Positions 34,577-43,787 of a DNA stretch of 64,000 nucleotides are shown in pieces; within the stretch, counting starts at the first letter, position 1, and the number at the start of each line of letters is the position of its first letter. This DNA comes from Phycisphaerales bacterium (GTDB taxonomy: Bacteria; Planctomycetota; Phycisphaerae; UBA1845; Fen-1342). The stretch lies in the NCBI GenBank assembly GCA_016710275.1, contig JADJXS010000001.1, positions 1,550,001-1,614,000 on the forward strand. The letters are read 5' to 3'. The position numbers and the translations under genes are program-made. Below the pieces are notes generated by a model. The model had not been told where the DNA came from. It made no database searches and saw nothing but the letters and a program-made list of their open reading frames with translations.

Positions 34577-35904
34577 ATGAGCGATGGACCGGAAATCAAG
34601 ATCAAGATCGGCGTGGATGGGGAGGGCGTAGCGCCTGCGATGCAGCAGGTGGGGGACGCTGCAACGAAAGCAGCGGACGGGGCCAAGCACGCCGGGAACG
34701 AGAGCGAGGAGGCCGGGGAGAAGGCCAAGAGCCTGGGCGTAAAGGGTGCGGAGGGGTTGGCGGACTTTCATCGAAAGGCGGAGTCGCTGGTCAAGTCGCT
34801 TGTGGCGGAGGTCAATCCGGCACTTGCGCAATCGCTGGACCTGACGCTGAATTTCGCGGAGGGCGTGACGAAGATCGACGCGGCGCTCATCAAGTGGGCG
34901 GCGGGCGGCCTGGCGATTGGCGGGATCATCTACGCGGTCAGTTCATTGGTGGCGGAGCAGCAGAGGCTGGAGGAGGCGACGCGCAGGGCCAACGAGGAGC
35001 TCAGCAAACAGCGCGACCTGGCGGTGGACGCGGCGGCGGCGTGGGCGGAGCGGTTGAACGCGGCGGGATTGCCGGCCGGGTCGGGGCAGGTGAACGCTGC
35101 GCGCGCGACCGAACAGGCGCTCAATCTGCGGGGCACGGTGGACGATCTGGCGCGCAACGCGGCGCTGGCGCAGGCGATCGGCGGCCTGGATGATGAGCAG
35201 GTCGAGCAGTACCTGGCCGGATTGGTGATGGGCGGAGGCCGGCCGGTCGCGTTTGCCGGCGATCGCGACGCGGACACGGCGCTGATTCAGCGGGTTCTGG
35301 CCGGCGGGGCGAGCGATGAAGCGCGGAAGCGCGGCTGCGGGCGCGGCGGGAGAGCGACGCCCAGGCGGCGCTGCGACAACGTGAGGACGAGAGCGCGATG
35401 GGGGCTGATCCGCGCGCGACGGCCCTGGACACGGCGATGGAGGACTTGTTTCGCGAGACGCCGTCGCTCGCGGGCGCTGCGCGGGAGTTCGTGCGAATGG
35501 CGGCGGAGCGGGCGGTGGCGGGGAAGCCGTTCGATTTTGGAAGCGAAAACATCCCGTGGGAGGCCAGCCTCGGATGGTGGGATCGAGCGAATTATTGGGC
35601 GGCGCGCCGGCAGGGGTATAGCAGTTCCGAACTCGCCGCCACCGCCGGGCGGCTTGACATCGAGGGGATGCGGATCAGTGACCTGCTGCAGCTCGCGGGG
35701 CGGGCGGCGGGCAACGTCACGGGGCGGGAGGCGATGTTCGGGATGCAGGGAGCGGGGGCGGGGGCGCCGACGCAAGCCCCAATCACGATCAACGTCTACC
35801 ACACGACAAACAACGAGAACGTGGCATCGCAATACCGGTACGGCGAGGAGCGGCCGCGAGGGCAATTGGGCACGGACTGGGATCTGCCGGGGGTGCAGCC
35901 GTAG
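34577..35904 (+). CDS. phage structural protein, possibly a short tail tape-measure; frameshifted
   Basis: From ATG 34577 the protein reads as a helical, Ala/Glu/Lys-rich polypeptide with one hydrophobic segment (AAGGLAIGGIIYAVSSLVAE). At about 35325 the coding character leaves this frame: the original frame becomes Arg-rich noise while the -1 frame carries LRARRESDAQAALRQREDES and on to ITINVYHTTNNENVASQYRY, stopping at 35904. One missing base in AAGCGCGG (35320-35327) explains it. The joined product would be ~442 residues. Tape-measure identity is a guess from helical content and hydrophobic segment. Its place before the transposase is unlike Mu. Confidence 0.5.
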
Positions 35905-35959
35905 CCGGCGGACATTGACACGGCGGCGCCGAGGTGCGCGGTCGATGAAGGAGAGCGCG

Positions 35960-36478
35960 ATGGTGAGGCAACTGGCGGTCCTTCCAACCGCGGCGGGCGT
36001 GTTGACGCAAGCGAGTATCGAGCTTGGGGGGCTGGTAGCAAAGTGCGGCTCGCAGAGCGTACAGCGGTTGGCCGAGCTGGTGTGCAACGCCGCGGGGGCG
36101 CAATCGCTGGCCGAAGGGGCGGTGTGTGACGTGCTGGGGGCACGCGCAGACGCGGGAGTGAGTGCGGCGGCGGCGAGGCTGCGCACGGCCCTGGCGGAAG
36201 GTTGGGACAGCGATGACGCGGTCGCAAACATGGAGCTGCTCAACGCGATGCGGGGGCTGGCCGGCGCTCTGGTGCCGGCGTTCAGAGAAGCGGTGGCGAA
36301 CAACGTTCGGCTGTTGCTGAAAGGCACGCCGCAGGGCCGCGAGCCCGGGCTTCGGGACACGGTGGCGGCGTTCACGGCGATTGTGGCGTTGCGGCTGGCG
36401 ATCCTGCGTCGGATGACGCGGAAGTTGGGCAGGTCGCTCGATAGCGGATGCGGGTCGGGCGGCGGCACGTCGGCGTAG
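35960..36478 (+). CDS. hypothetical element protein
   Basis: The 172-residue helical protein (MVRQLAVLPTAAGVLTQASI, AELVCNAAGAQSLAEGAVC) starts at ATG 35960, which has GGAG at 6 nt; an ATG at 35945 is the alternative. It is Ala-rich with no signal peptide or membrane helix. It sits between the tape-measure-like gene and the transposase. I do not recognise it. Confidence 0.55.
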   Translation: MVRQLAVLPTAAGVLTQASIELGGLVAKCGSQSVQRLAELVCNAAGAQSLAEGAVCDVLGARADAGVSAAAARLRTALAEGWDSDDAVANMELLNAMRGLAGALVPAFREAVANNVRLLLKGTPQGREPGLRDTVAAFTAIVALRLAILRRMTRKLGRSLDSGCGSGGGTSA

Positions 36479-36525
36479 TGCGGCTCGGACGCGGATGACG
36501 GCGAACAGGGTTCAGCGGGCACACG

Positions 36526-38547
36526 ATGCAAACGGCCTTGCGAATCTCGATTCCCGGTGCAACGGACAACGGCTTGTCCGTGCCGGCGAACTGGTTGCGC
36601 GCCGGCGACGTGGATCCCGCCTGGTTCGGCCGCAAATCGCGGGACTCGGCCTTTCGAAAGGCGTTCGGACGGTGTGTGGAGCGCAATGCGCCGGCACTGG
36701 CGGGGAAGGACGCGGACGGAGCGCTGCGGCTCGCACCGGAGGCGGTGCACGAGGGGTTGACGATTGCCGCGTGGCGGAGCGGGTTGCGGCCGCGGAGCGA
36801 GATGAACGGCTGTCCGCTCCCGCCTGGCGCGAAAGAGAGCTGGGGTGAGGCCGACTACGCGCGCTTCTTCGACACACATTGGCTCGTGGAGCAGTTCGAC
36901 GAGCTCAGGGGTTCGCGCCCGCGGCTGACGCACGTGGAGCTGGTGCGTCTATGCCAGGAGGCGTTTGGGGCGGAGGTGGGCAATCGGGCGCGGCGAGGGG
37001 GCTACTCGCCGCTCCGATTGTCCCGAAAAACGCTGGGGAACGCGGAGGGGAGTTACCGCGCCCGGCTGGATCCGAAGTCGGGTTGTTTTGACGGGAACGT
37101 GGATCGTCGCGGCCGGCCGACGACGGAGCCGGGGTTCGGAGAGGTGTCGCCCGCGGCGTGGGAGTTCTTCAAGGCGCTCTATCTGGATGATCGGCGGCGG
37201 ACGGTGGCGTACTGCTACGACACGACGCTGCAATGGGCGAAGTTCCGCGGGGAAGCGTGGCCGCTGGGGGAGCGGGGCGTGCGGAAAGTGCGGGAACTGG
37301 TGAAGCACTTTCTCCCGGACGCATTGGCGGACTATCACCGCCTGGGGCGGAAGCGCTGGCGGAGCCGATTTGCGCCGCGCGTGGAACGCGACCGGACGGC
37401 CTGGCGGCCGAACCAGGTGGTGTTCATCGACCACACGCGGCACAACGTCGTCGCCGTTCACGGTGGCAGGAACTTTCGGCCGTGGCGCACGGCGGTGGTG
37501 GACCTGGCGAGCGGGCTGGCGCTATCGATCATCGTACCGAAGGCGAACATGGACGCGGTGCGCCGCGTGTTGCGTCGGTGGGTGGAGAAGCACGGCGCGC
37601 CCGAGCGGTTGTACATGGACCGCGGGCGCGACTTCGGGTCGGGTCCGGTGAAGTCGATGCTGGATGGGCTGGGAATCGCAGTGACCGAGGCGCAGCCCTA
37701 CAACGCGGCGGCGAAGGGGATGGTGGAGCGGTTCTTCCGCACGTGCGATGAGCGGCGCGACCGGGAAGAAGAGACCTACATCGGCAACAAGCCGGATGCC
37801 CGCCCCGAGACGATCCTCAAGCGGATCGAGGCCGGAGCGGTTCGAGCTCCGACGCTGGCGGCGTTGCAGCAGCGCGAAGATGAGTTTCTGGGGTGGTTCA
37901 ACGAGTCGCACGTGTCGCCAGCGACGGATGGTCGGACGCGGGCGGCGGCGTTTGCGGACAACCCGATTCCGAGGCGGACGGCGCCCGCGGCTGCGCTCGA
38001 GCTGCTGACCCGGCTCTCGACGCGCGTGAAGGTGTCGAAGTACGGGATCACGGTACCGGGCACAAGAATCCGGATGGGGCAGGCGGAGCTCCGCCTGCTT
38101 CGGTTGCAGGGGCAGGAAGTACTGATCCGCTGGGATTGCGAAGACCTTTCGTCCGTGGCGGTCTGCGATCTGAGCGGAAAGCACTTGTTCAACGTGACGG
38201 ACCAGGCGCTGAACGGGGTGACGACGGATGATGCGCGCGAAGTGGGGAGGCGCAAGGCGCGGGCAGAGCGTGCAGCGCGCGAGCTGGGGCGGGTGAGCAC
38301 GGATCGTTGGCGAAGCACGCGGGAAATGACGCAGGAGATCGCCGCGGCGGCAGGCGGAATTGCGAACGGTGGCGAGAACTGGGACGGACGACGCACGGCT
38401 GCTGGCACTGGTTCCCGGAGCGCACTCCGTCGGGGGTGGGCCGGGGCGGCAGTCGTCCGCGGATCCGTTGAGGGGCTTTTCGCCGGCGCAACCGGAAGTC
38501 GGCGGCTCGGCGATGTGCGCGGCGGATGCGTTGGACGAACTGGATGA
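36526..38547 (+). CDS. Mu-type DDE transposase (TnpA/MuA-like)
   Basis: The 673-residue frame contains a retroviral-integrase-like catalytic core. Asp302 lies in VVFIDHTRH, Asp365 in LYMDRGRDF and Glu401 in KGMVERFF, giving a D-35-E spacing. An N-terminal DNA-binding region and a C-terminal beta-barrel domain (KVSKYGITVPGTRIRMG, VLIRWDCEDLSSVAV) match Mu transposase and its relatives. It cuts and joins the element ends to a target. The frame is probably broken near 38385: the +1 frame carries an acidic tail, DLFADLWPEDA, that ends at 38692 and overlaps the ATPase start (ATGA). The restored protein would be ~722 residues. Confidence 0.88.
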   Translation: MQTALRISIPGATDNGLSVPANWLRAGDVDPAWFGRKSRDSAFRKAFGRCVERNAPALAGKDADGALRLAPEAVHEGLTIAAWRSGLRPRSEMNGCPLPPGAKESWGEADYARFFDTHWLVEQFDELRGSRPRLTHVELVRLCQEAFGAEVGNRARRGGYSPLRLSRKTLGNAEGSYRARLDPKSGCFDGNVDRRGRPTTEPGFGEVSPAAWEFFKALYLDDRRRTVAYCYDTTLQWAKFRGEAWPLGERGVRKVRELVKHFLPDALADYHRLGRKRWRSRFAPRVERDRTAWRPNQVVFIDHTRHNVVAVHGGRNFRPWRTAVVDLASGLALSIIVPKANMDAVRRVLRRWVEKHGAPERLYMDRGRDFGSGPVKSMLDGLGIAVTEAQPYNAAAKGMVERFFRTCDERRDREEETYIGNKPDARPETILKRIEAGAVRAPTLAALQQREDEFLGWFNESHVSPATDGRTRAAAFADNPIPRRTAPAAALELLTRLSTRVKVSKYGITVPGTRIRMGQAELRLLRLQGQEVLIRWDCEDLSSVAVCDLSGKHLFNVTDQALNGVTTDDAREVGRRKARAERAARELGRVSTDRWRSTREMTQEIAAAAGGIANGGENWDGRRTAAGTGSRSALRRGWAGAAVVRGSVEGLFAGATGSRRLGDVRGGCVGRTG

Positions 38548-38691
38548 TCCCGGAGAGGTCGCGGCGCGGTGTGACCGGGAGTCGCGTGACGATGCGCCAG
38601 AAGAAGACCTGTTCGCTGACGGAGCCGACGCCGCCGCCCCCGCGGTGCTCGACGTTGACCTGTTCGCAGATCTGTGGCCGGAGGATGCGTG

Positions 38692-39792
38692 ATGAGCGAA
38701 CGGGAAACCGAACTGCTCCAGGTCGCGCCGCTGGGCGATGGTCCGCTGTCGGATGGGCGGAAAGCGCAGGTGCTTTCGGAGGCGGCGCGGGCGATGCGGT
38801 TCACGGGCAAGACGCAGCTCGATTTCGCCCGTCGTTGCGGGGTGAACCCGAATCAGATTCGGGTGCTTTTCAATGGCCAGGGGAAGCTCGCGGGGACGAC
38901 GGAGGATCGGCTCTATCGGCAGTTGAACGCCTGGGCCGCCGAAGTGTGCCGGGAGAGGACGACGCAACGGGCATCGGGGCGATTCATCATGCTGGCGCCG
39001 GCCGCGCGGCTTCGCAAAGCGGCGCGCAGCTGTCGGGCGCTGTCGGACCTGGGAGTCGCGTTTGGTCCGCCGGGAATCGGCAAGACGGAGGCGGCGCGGT
39101 TTGTGGCGGGGGAGTTGAACGCGGTGTATGTCCGCGTGGGGAGCGACTGTCGGCAGGCGCGAGGATTCCGCCGGGCGGTGGCGGGGGCAGTTCGCGGCCG
39201 CGGGCCGCTGATCGGGCCGGTGAGTACCGCGGTGCTGAGCGAGTCGCTGCGGGATTGCGGACGCATGTTGATCGTAGACCAGGCGCACGACCTGGCGGAT
39301 GACGCACTGCGGGTGGTGATGGACATCTACGACGAGGCGAACGCGCCGATTCTGCTGATCGGAACCGTCGCGCTGGTCCGACGGGTAAGCCCGGAGGCGG
39401 ACCTGCTGTTCGGCCAGCTTTCGTCGCGCGTGGGCTTGCGGGTGGATCTGCTCCCGGAGCTCCGGCTGTCGGGGGGAGATGACGACGGCGGGCGAGCGGC
39501 TCAGTGGATTAGCGCAGACGAGTTGCGGCAAATCTTCGAGACGCCACGGTTACGAATCGCGCCGGAAGCTATGCGCATGCTGCTGCGGGTGGCGAACTCC
39601 GCGGTCGGGCTGTTGCGGGTGGCAGCGAAGATGGTGGCAAAGGCCGGGGTCTTCGCCCGGCAACGGGCGGGCGAGGATGAGCTGGCGACAATCACGGTTG
39701 CGGACCTTGATCGCGCCGGAGCGCTGGTGGGCGGCGCGGTTGCGGGCGAACCGGTTCATGCAGCGGCCGCGGTGCGGGAGGGCGTGGCATGA
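38692..39792 (+). CDS. MuB-like AAA ATPase (transposition target protein)
   Basis: The 366-residue protein has an N-terminal helix-turn-helix (TQLDFARRCGVNPNQIRVLF) and an AAA domain. Walker A is FGPPGIGKTEAARF, Walker B is MLIVDQAHDLADD, and sensor LLIGTVALV follows. This is the plan of MuB, which binds target DNA, hydrolyses ATP and delivers it to the transposase. ATG 38692 has GGAGG at 7 nt and overlaps the tail of the transposase. Transposase and ATPase together identify the element as Mu/Tn552-type. Confidence 0.85.
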   Translation: MSERETELLQVAPLGDGPLSDGRKAQVLSEAARAMRFTGKTQLDFARRCGVNPNQIRVLFNGQGKLAGTTEDRLYRQLNAWAAEVCRERTTQRASGRFIMLAPAARLRKAARSCRALSDLGVAFGPPGIGKTEAARFVAGELNAVYVRVGSDCRQARGFRRAVAGAVRGRGPLIGPVSTAVLSESLRDCGRMLIVDQAHDLADDALRVVMDIYDEANAPILLIGTVALVRRVSPEADLLFGQLSSRVGLRVDLLPELRLSGGDDDGGRAAQWISADELRQIFETPRLRIAPEAMRMLLRVANSAVGLLRVAAKMVAKAGVFARQRAGEDELATITVADLDRAGALVGGAVAGEPVHAAAAVREGVA

Positions 39793-40598
39793 CGCGGTGC
39801 GCAGGACAGGTGTATCAGACGGCTGACTTGTTCCCGGGCGTGGACGGGGGGGCTTTCCTTCCGCCGCGGCGGCTGAGCGATTCGGTGGCGACGCGCGGGG
39901 CCAGCGCGACCGGCGGTGGACGGGAGGGGGTCGCTCGCGCGTCGGCGCTCGTGAAGGTGGGTGAGATGGAGGCGGGTGGCGCGATGCAGGTGGCGGAGGT
40001 CTGCTCAATTGAGCACGAACGAGAGATTGCGGTTGCAGCGCGACGAGGTCGCGTTCTTGCCGCATGGCAGGCGTTTCGGGCGGCGCGGCCGGAGGCAAAG
40101 CGCCGCGAGCTGGTACGCGAGTTTCTGCTGTCGATTCCGAAGCACGTGCGGCCGTCCAGGAGTTCGCTGTACCGCTGGTTGCGGCGGGGGTGCGAAGCGG
40201 GTGTGGGGCCGGTCGGCCGGGGATTGGGTCGGCCGACGGTGGCGATCGACGACGGGCTTTGGGTTGAGTTTGTGGAGGAGCTGCGGGCTTGTGCCGGGTC
40301 AGTCGGGCGTGCGCACCGAGCGATGAGCGCTCGGCATGCCGGGTGCTGGCCGTCGTTGGGGCGCGTCGCGGAGGAGCTACGGCTTCGGAACCGGTGGGGC
40401 CGGCGAGCCGCAACGTTTCATCCGACGCTCTGGGCGCAGTTCGCGGCGTTGGTGCGCAGCGGGGAGACGCGCAATGTGGCGGAAGCGGACCGGATGATTC
40501 GGGCGATTGCCGGGGCGATGGGGTGGGCGTGGCCGGCGGTCGGAAGCGTGTATGAGCGGTTGCGCGCCGAGAATCGGCGTGCAACCTGCAGCAACTGA
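39789..40598 (+). CDS. element protein with possible helix-turn-helix, unknown
   Basis: The 269-residue protein overlaps the ATPase by 4 nt (ATGA) and has GGAGG upstream. A segment (VRPSRSSLYRWLRRGCEAGVG) looks like a transposase-type HTH, and the C-terminal region has two similar helical repeats (GLWVEFVEELRACA and TLWAQFAALVRSG). It may be a DNA-binding helper of transposition or an early regulator. I do not recognise a family. Confidence 0.6.
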   Translation: MTRCAGQVYQTADLFPGVDGGAFLPPRRLSDSVATRGASATGGGREGVARASALVKVGEMEAGGAMQVAEVCSIEHEREIAVAARRGRVLAAWQAFRAARPEAKRRELVREFLLSIPKHVRPSRSSLYRWLRRGCEAGVGPVGRGLGRPTVAIDDGLWVEFVEELRACAGSVGRAHRAMSARHAGCWPSLGRVAEELRLRNRWGRRAATFHPTLWAQFAALVRSGETRNVAEADRMIRAIAGAMGWAWPAVGSVYERLRAENRRATCSN

Positions 40599-40803
40599 GC
40601 TTCGCGAGTATGGATGCTCGCAACGTCGCCGGCGTCCCGGCGAGCAGGGAGTTGCAGGAGCCAGAGGGCCGTAGCACCTGAACCGGAGGCGTGGGACGAG
40701 GCGCAGCGCGCCGACCCGCGCAATCGGGACGCCGATGGAGCGGCGCATTGATTCGCGCCGGCTCACGGACGTAAGGCGCGGCCCGCAGTACGGAGATTGC
40801 GGC

Positions 40804-41328
40804 ATGGTTGGCCGGGAACAGGGAGTGACGGCACTGACGACGTGGGGCTCTGGGCGGGCGGAGCAAGGCGTCCCGGCAATGCCGGAAACGCCGCTCGACG
40901 CCGCGCTGAAGCCGTTTTGTGCGCTCAGCCTCGGCGAGCAGCGGGCGGCGAACCGCGCGCTGGCGGGCGTGGTGTGTGTGCCGCGCCGCTTGCGGCTTTC
41001 AAGGGCGATGGGGGTCTTTTGCGCGGGGGAAGCGATGACGGCTGCGGTACAGGCGTTCCGTAGCGACCCTGACCCTCCATTCCGCCCGGACGGGGGAGAG
41101 CGCTCCAAGGCTGCCTTCGCGGACTTCCTGCGATTGAGCGAAGAGCTGGACGAAGCGGAGCTGACGGGGATCGCAGTTGTCATGCGCGTGGCGCAACTTG
41201 TCGCAACCGTCACTCAAACGAGGGCGAACGTCCCTCAGAACAGCAACGGCCTGGGGCGTCCGCCGGCGGCTGCTGGTAAGCGGGCGCTGCGCGGCGCGCC
41301 GCTTCGGTCGGCGAAGCGATCCGCGTGA
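40804..41328 (+). CDS. element hypothetical protein
   Basis: Taken from ATG 40804, which has GGAG at 8 nt (the frame is open from ATG 40735). About 174 residues: PLDAALKPFCALSLGEQRAA then a helical body and a basic tail. It ends 38 nt before the preferred protease start. About 200 bp before it (40599-40803) hold no clear gene. Family unknown. Confidence 0.5.
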   Translation: MVGREQGVTALTTWGSGRAEQGVPAMPETPLDAALKPFCALSLGEQRAANRALAGVVCVPRRLRLSRAMGVFCAGEAMTAAVQAFRSDPDPPFRPDGGERSKAAFADFLRLSEELDEAELTGIAVVMRVAQLVATVTQTRANVPQNSNGLGRPPAAAGKRALRGAPLRSAKRSA

Positions 41329-41366
41329 GCCAATGCGGCGGCCGGCCGCGGCAGAAAGGGCACAAC

Positions 41367-42230
41367 ATGAGCATAGAACGTGCGAGGTTTGTCGTTGAAG
41401 GGCTGAGCGCGAGCGGTTCGGGCGAGTTTCGGAAGGTCCGCGGGATTGCGAACTCATTTCGGGTGATGCGGAGCGGGAGGCTGATCCTCCCGACGGCGTT
41501 GCATGAGTGGTTGGCGGCCGCCCCGCTGGCGGACCGACACGTGCCGCTGCTCGCACAACATGGTGATGTGTCGGGCGCAGGGATGTTCGCGACGATCGGA
41601 AAGGTGACGGCGGTCAAGATTGTTCCGGATGGGATGGCGTTTGAGGCGTCGCTGGCGAACGGAACACCTGCTGCGGAAGAGGCGTGGGGACTGATCGGGC
41701 AGGGAATGCTGAGGGGCGTCTCGATCGGCTGGAATCCGGCGAATCACGGGCGCTGGCTGGATGCGACCTCGCTCGACCTGCCTGAGGCGGTGCGGGAGCA
41801 GATGCAATCGGAAGGGCGGTCGGAGGTGTATGTGTACCCGCGCATCGACCTGGTGGAGATCAGCCTGGTAGACGTGCCGGACGATCCGCTGGCCGCGTTG
41901 ACGGCTCGGGGGGTGTCGCCCGAGCTAGCGCGGGCAATGGAGCCGCTGAGGGCGGCGGTCGGTGACGCGCTTCGGGGGATCCGCCGCGACGTTCGCAGGC
42001 TTGTCCGCGACGAACTGGGCAGGTTCAGCAACTGGATGAGCGAGTGGGTTGAGGATTGCCGCATTGCGGCTGGCGATCCTTCGATGGTGCGGGGAGTCGA
42101 GTATGCCGAGGCATTGCTGGCGGACTCGGCGGTCGGATGCGATGGGCATTCAGGCCGCGCGGCCGAGCAGCCGGTCGAAGGCGGGTTCCGGGCTGAAATT
42201 GAGCGATGGACGCGCGCGGCTGAGGAGTAG
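41367..42230 (+). CDS. HK97-type prohead protease
   Basis: The 287-residue protein matches prohead protease: the His in PLLAQHGDVSGAG and the nucleophile Ser in MLRGVSIGWNP, followed by VEISLVDVPDDP. This fold trims scaffold and capsid arms during head maturation. The C-terminal ~110 residues are helical and may be a scaffold. The ATG at 41367 has AAGGG upstream; an upstream GTG (41325) overlaps the preceding stop. It is immediately followed by the capsid gene, the usual order. Confidence 0.8.
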   Translation: MSIERARFVVEGLSASGSGEFRKVRGIANSFRVMRSGRLILPTALHEWLAAAPLADRHVPLLAQHGDVSGAGMFATIGKVTAVKIVPDGMAFEASLANGTPAAEEAWGLIGQGMLRGVSIGWNPANHGRWLDATSLDLPEAVREQMQSEGRSEVYVYPRIDLVEISLVDVPDDPLAALTARGVSPELARAMEPLRAAVGDALRGIRRDVRRLVRDELGRFSNWMSEWVEDCRIAAGDPSMVRGVEYAEALLADSAVGCDGHSGRAAEQPVEGGFRAEIERWTRAAEE

Positions 42231-42306
42231 GCGCTGCCGCGACGGTGAAGACACTTGCCCCGCAACGGATTGCGGCGGCGCTTGAGGCTTCGAATTGGAG
42301 ATGAGC

Positions 42307-43590
42307 ATGTTTCGATCAAGTACGCCGCCGCCGACGTCTGCTCGCGAGCAGCAGGAGGCTGGCTTGGTGCGCGAACTGTTGGCCGCGGTGGACACGAGAT
42401 TCTCGGCACTGGACCGTCGGGTTCAGCAGCAGTTTGCTGAGCACGCCCGAGAAATCTCACGGATGCACGACTCGATGAATGATCACCAGGCGTCGTCCCG
42501 CGACCGGTTCAAGACGCTTTTGGGTGAGTTCCGATCGGGGCGTGCGCGGATCGATGATGCGGAGGTGATGCGCGCCTTCGGGCGGTTGATTCGGAGCATG
42601 GCGGAGCACCGCGAATCGTCGCTGCCGCTCGGGGGTGGAGAGGGCGGATCGAATCGGCAGGCAAGCGGCGGAGCGGCGCAGACTGCGGGCATTCACGGTG
42701 GAACGGGGGCGCAGGGCGGCTTGCTGGTCGGCGAGCGCGTGTTGGGGGGGATCCTTGACAATCTGGAGCGGAGCAGCGTTTTTGAGCGCAACGCCACGAT
42801 CTTCAACGTCACCGGCCACGGCGGTGTTCCGCGCATTACGCAGGGCGCGCAGGTGTTCTACCCGGACTACGAGGTGGACGTGACGGAAGGTGAAGTGCGG
42901 TTTGCGTCGGCGAAGTTCAATCCGACTCGATACGCGGCGCTGGCGATGATTGACCGCTGGATGCTGTCGAGTGCCGAGGACATTATGCTCGGGCAGTTCC
43001 TGATCAACGAACTCTCGCGAGCGCTGGCCTACGCGACCGACAGCAACGCCTTCATCGGCAACGGCTCGCCGGCCTACGCACGTGTGAACGGCCTGTTCAA
43101 CCGAGAGAACGCGGGGATGGTTGTCACCGCGGATACCGGCGATGCGTCGTATCAGGCGGTGGCGGACGCGACGACGAAGTACCTGGCGAAAGTCTGTGGC
43201 GCGATCCCCGAGGTGACGGAGCAGTACGAGCCGAAGTTCTACATGCATCGCTCGATCTGGTTCTCGTACCTGGGCGCCCGCGACGGCACTGACCGCCCGA
43301 TCGCCGACTTCTTCGCCGGCGGCGAGAAGCAGTTGTGGGGCTACCCGGTCGAGACCGTGGCGATGCTCCCGAAGCTCGCGGACGCGAGCCAGGCGAGCAA
43401 GCCGATGCTGGCGTTCGGCGCGTTGCGGCGCGGCTGGGCGGGGGCGCGTCAAGGCGATCAGTTCGAGCTGCGCATCAGCGAGCACGTTGCCTTCAAGGCG
43501 GGGCAGATTGCGTTTCTCATGGACGCCCCGCAGGACTTGTTCCAGCTCGATCCGAACGTGATGGTGCTGCTTAAGACGGCGGCATCGTGA
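42307..43590 (+). CDS. HK97-fold major capsid protein
   Basis: The ~427-residue protein has an N-terminal helical arm of ~100 residues (a delta-domain-type scaffold: MHDSMNDHQASSRDRFKTLL) and a mature part with capsid signatures such as FNPTRYAALAMIDRWMLSS, KFYMHRSIWFSYLG and a closing VAFKAGQIAFLMDAP. It should assemble the element's procapsid after cleavage by the protease upstream. The ATG at 42307 has GGAG at 6 nt. The adjacent portal and terminase of normal phages are absent. Confidence 0.8.
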   Translation: MFRSSTPPPTSAREQQEAGLVRELLAAVDTRFSALDRRVQQQFAEHAREISRMHDSMNDHQASSRDRFKTLLGEFRSGRARIDDAEVMRAFGRLIRSMAEHRESSLPLGGGEGGSNRQASGGAAQTAGIHGGTGAQGGLLVGERVLGGILDNLERSSVFERNATIFNVTGHGGVPRITQGAQVFYPDYEVDVTEGEVRFASAKFNPTRYAALAMIDRWMLSSAEDIMLGQFLINELSRALAYATDSNAFIGNGSPAYARVNGLFNRENAGMVVTADTGDASYQAVADATTKYLAKVCGAIPEVTEQYEPKFYMHRSIWFSYLGARDGTDRPIADFFAGGEKQLWGYPVETVAMLPKLADASQASKPMLAFGALRRGWAGARQGDQFELRISEHVAFKAGQIAFLMDAPQDLFQLDPNVMVLLKTAAS

Positions 43591-43787
43591 CGCGGGCTGC
43601 CGGCTGACGGCGGGATGGAGGCGGCGGCTCGAACACGGGGGGCGAGCCGCCGCCCACGCCAGAACGGCCGGCCGGTCTGGAACGGCTTTGGCCGCGGCTT
43701 CGAACGGCTTTCAACGCTGATTCGACCGCCGGCCTTTCTTGGGGGGCAGTGGGGACAACGGAGAGGGTGCGCGCAGGCGCGCCGTCC

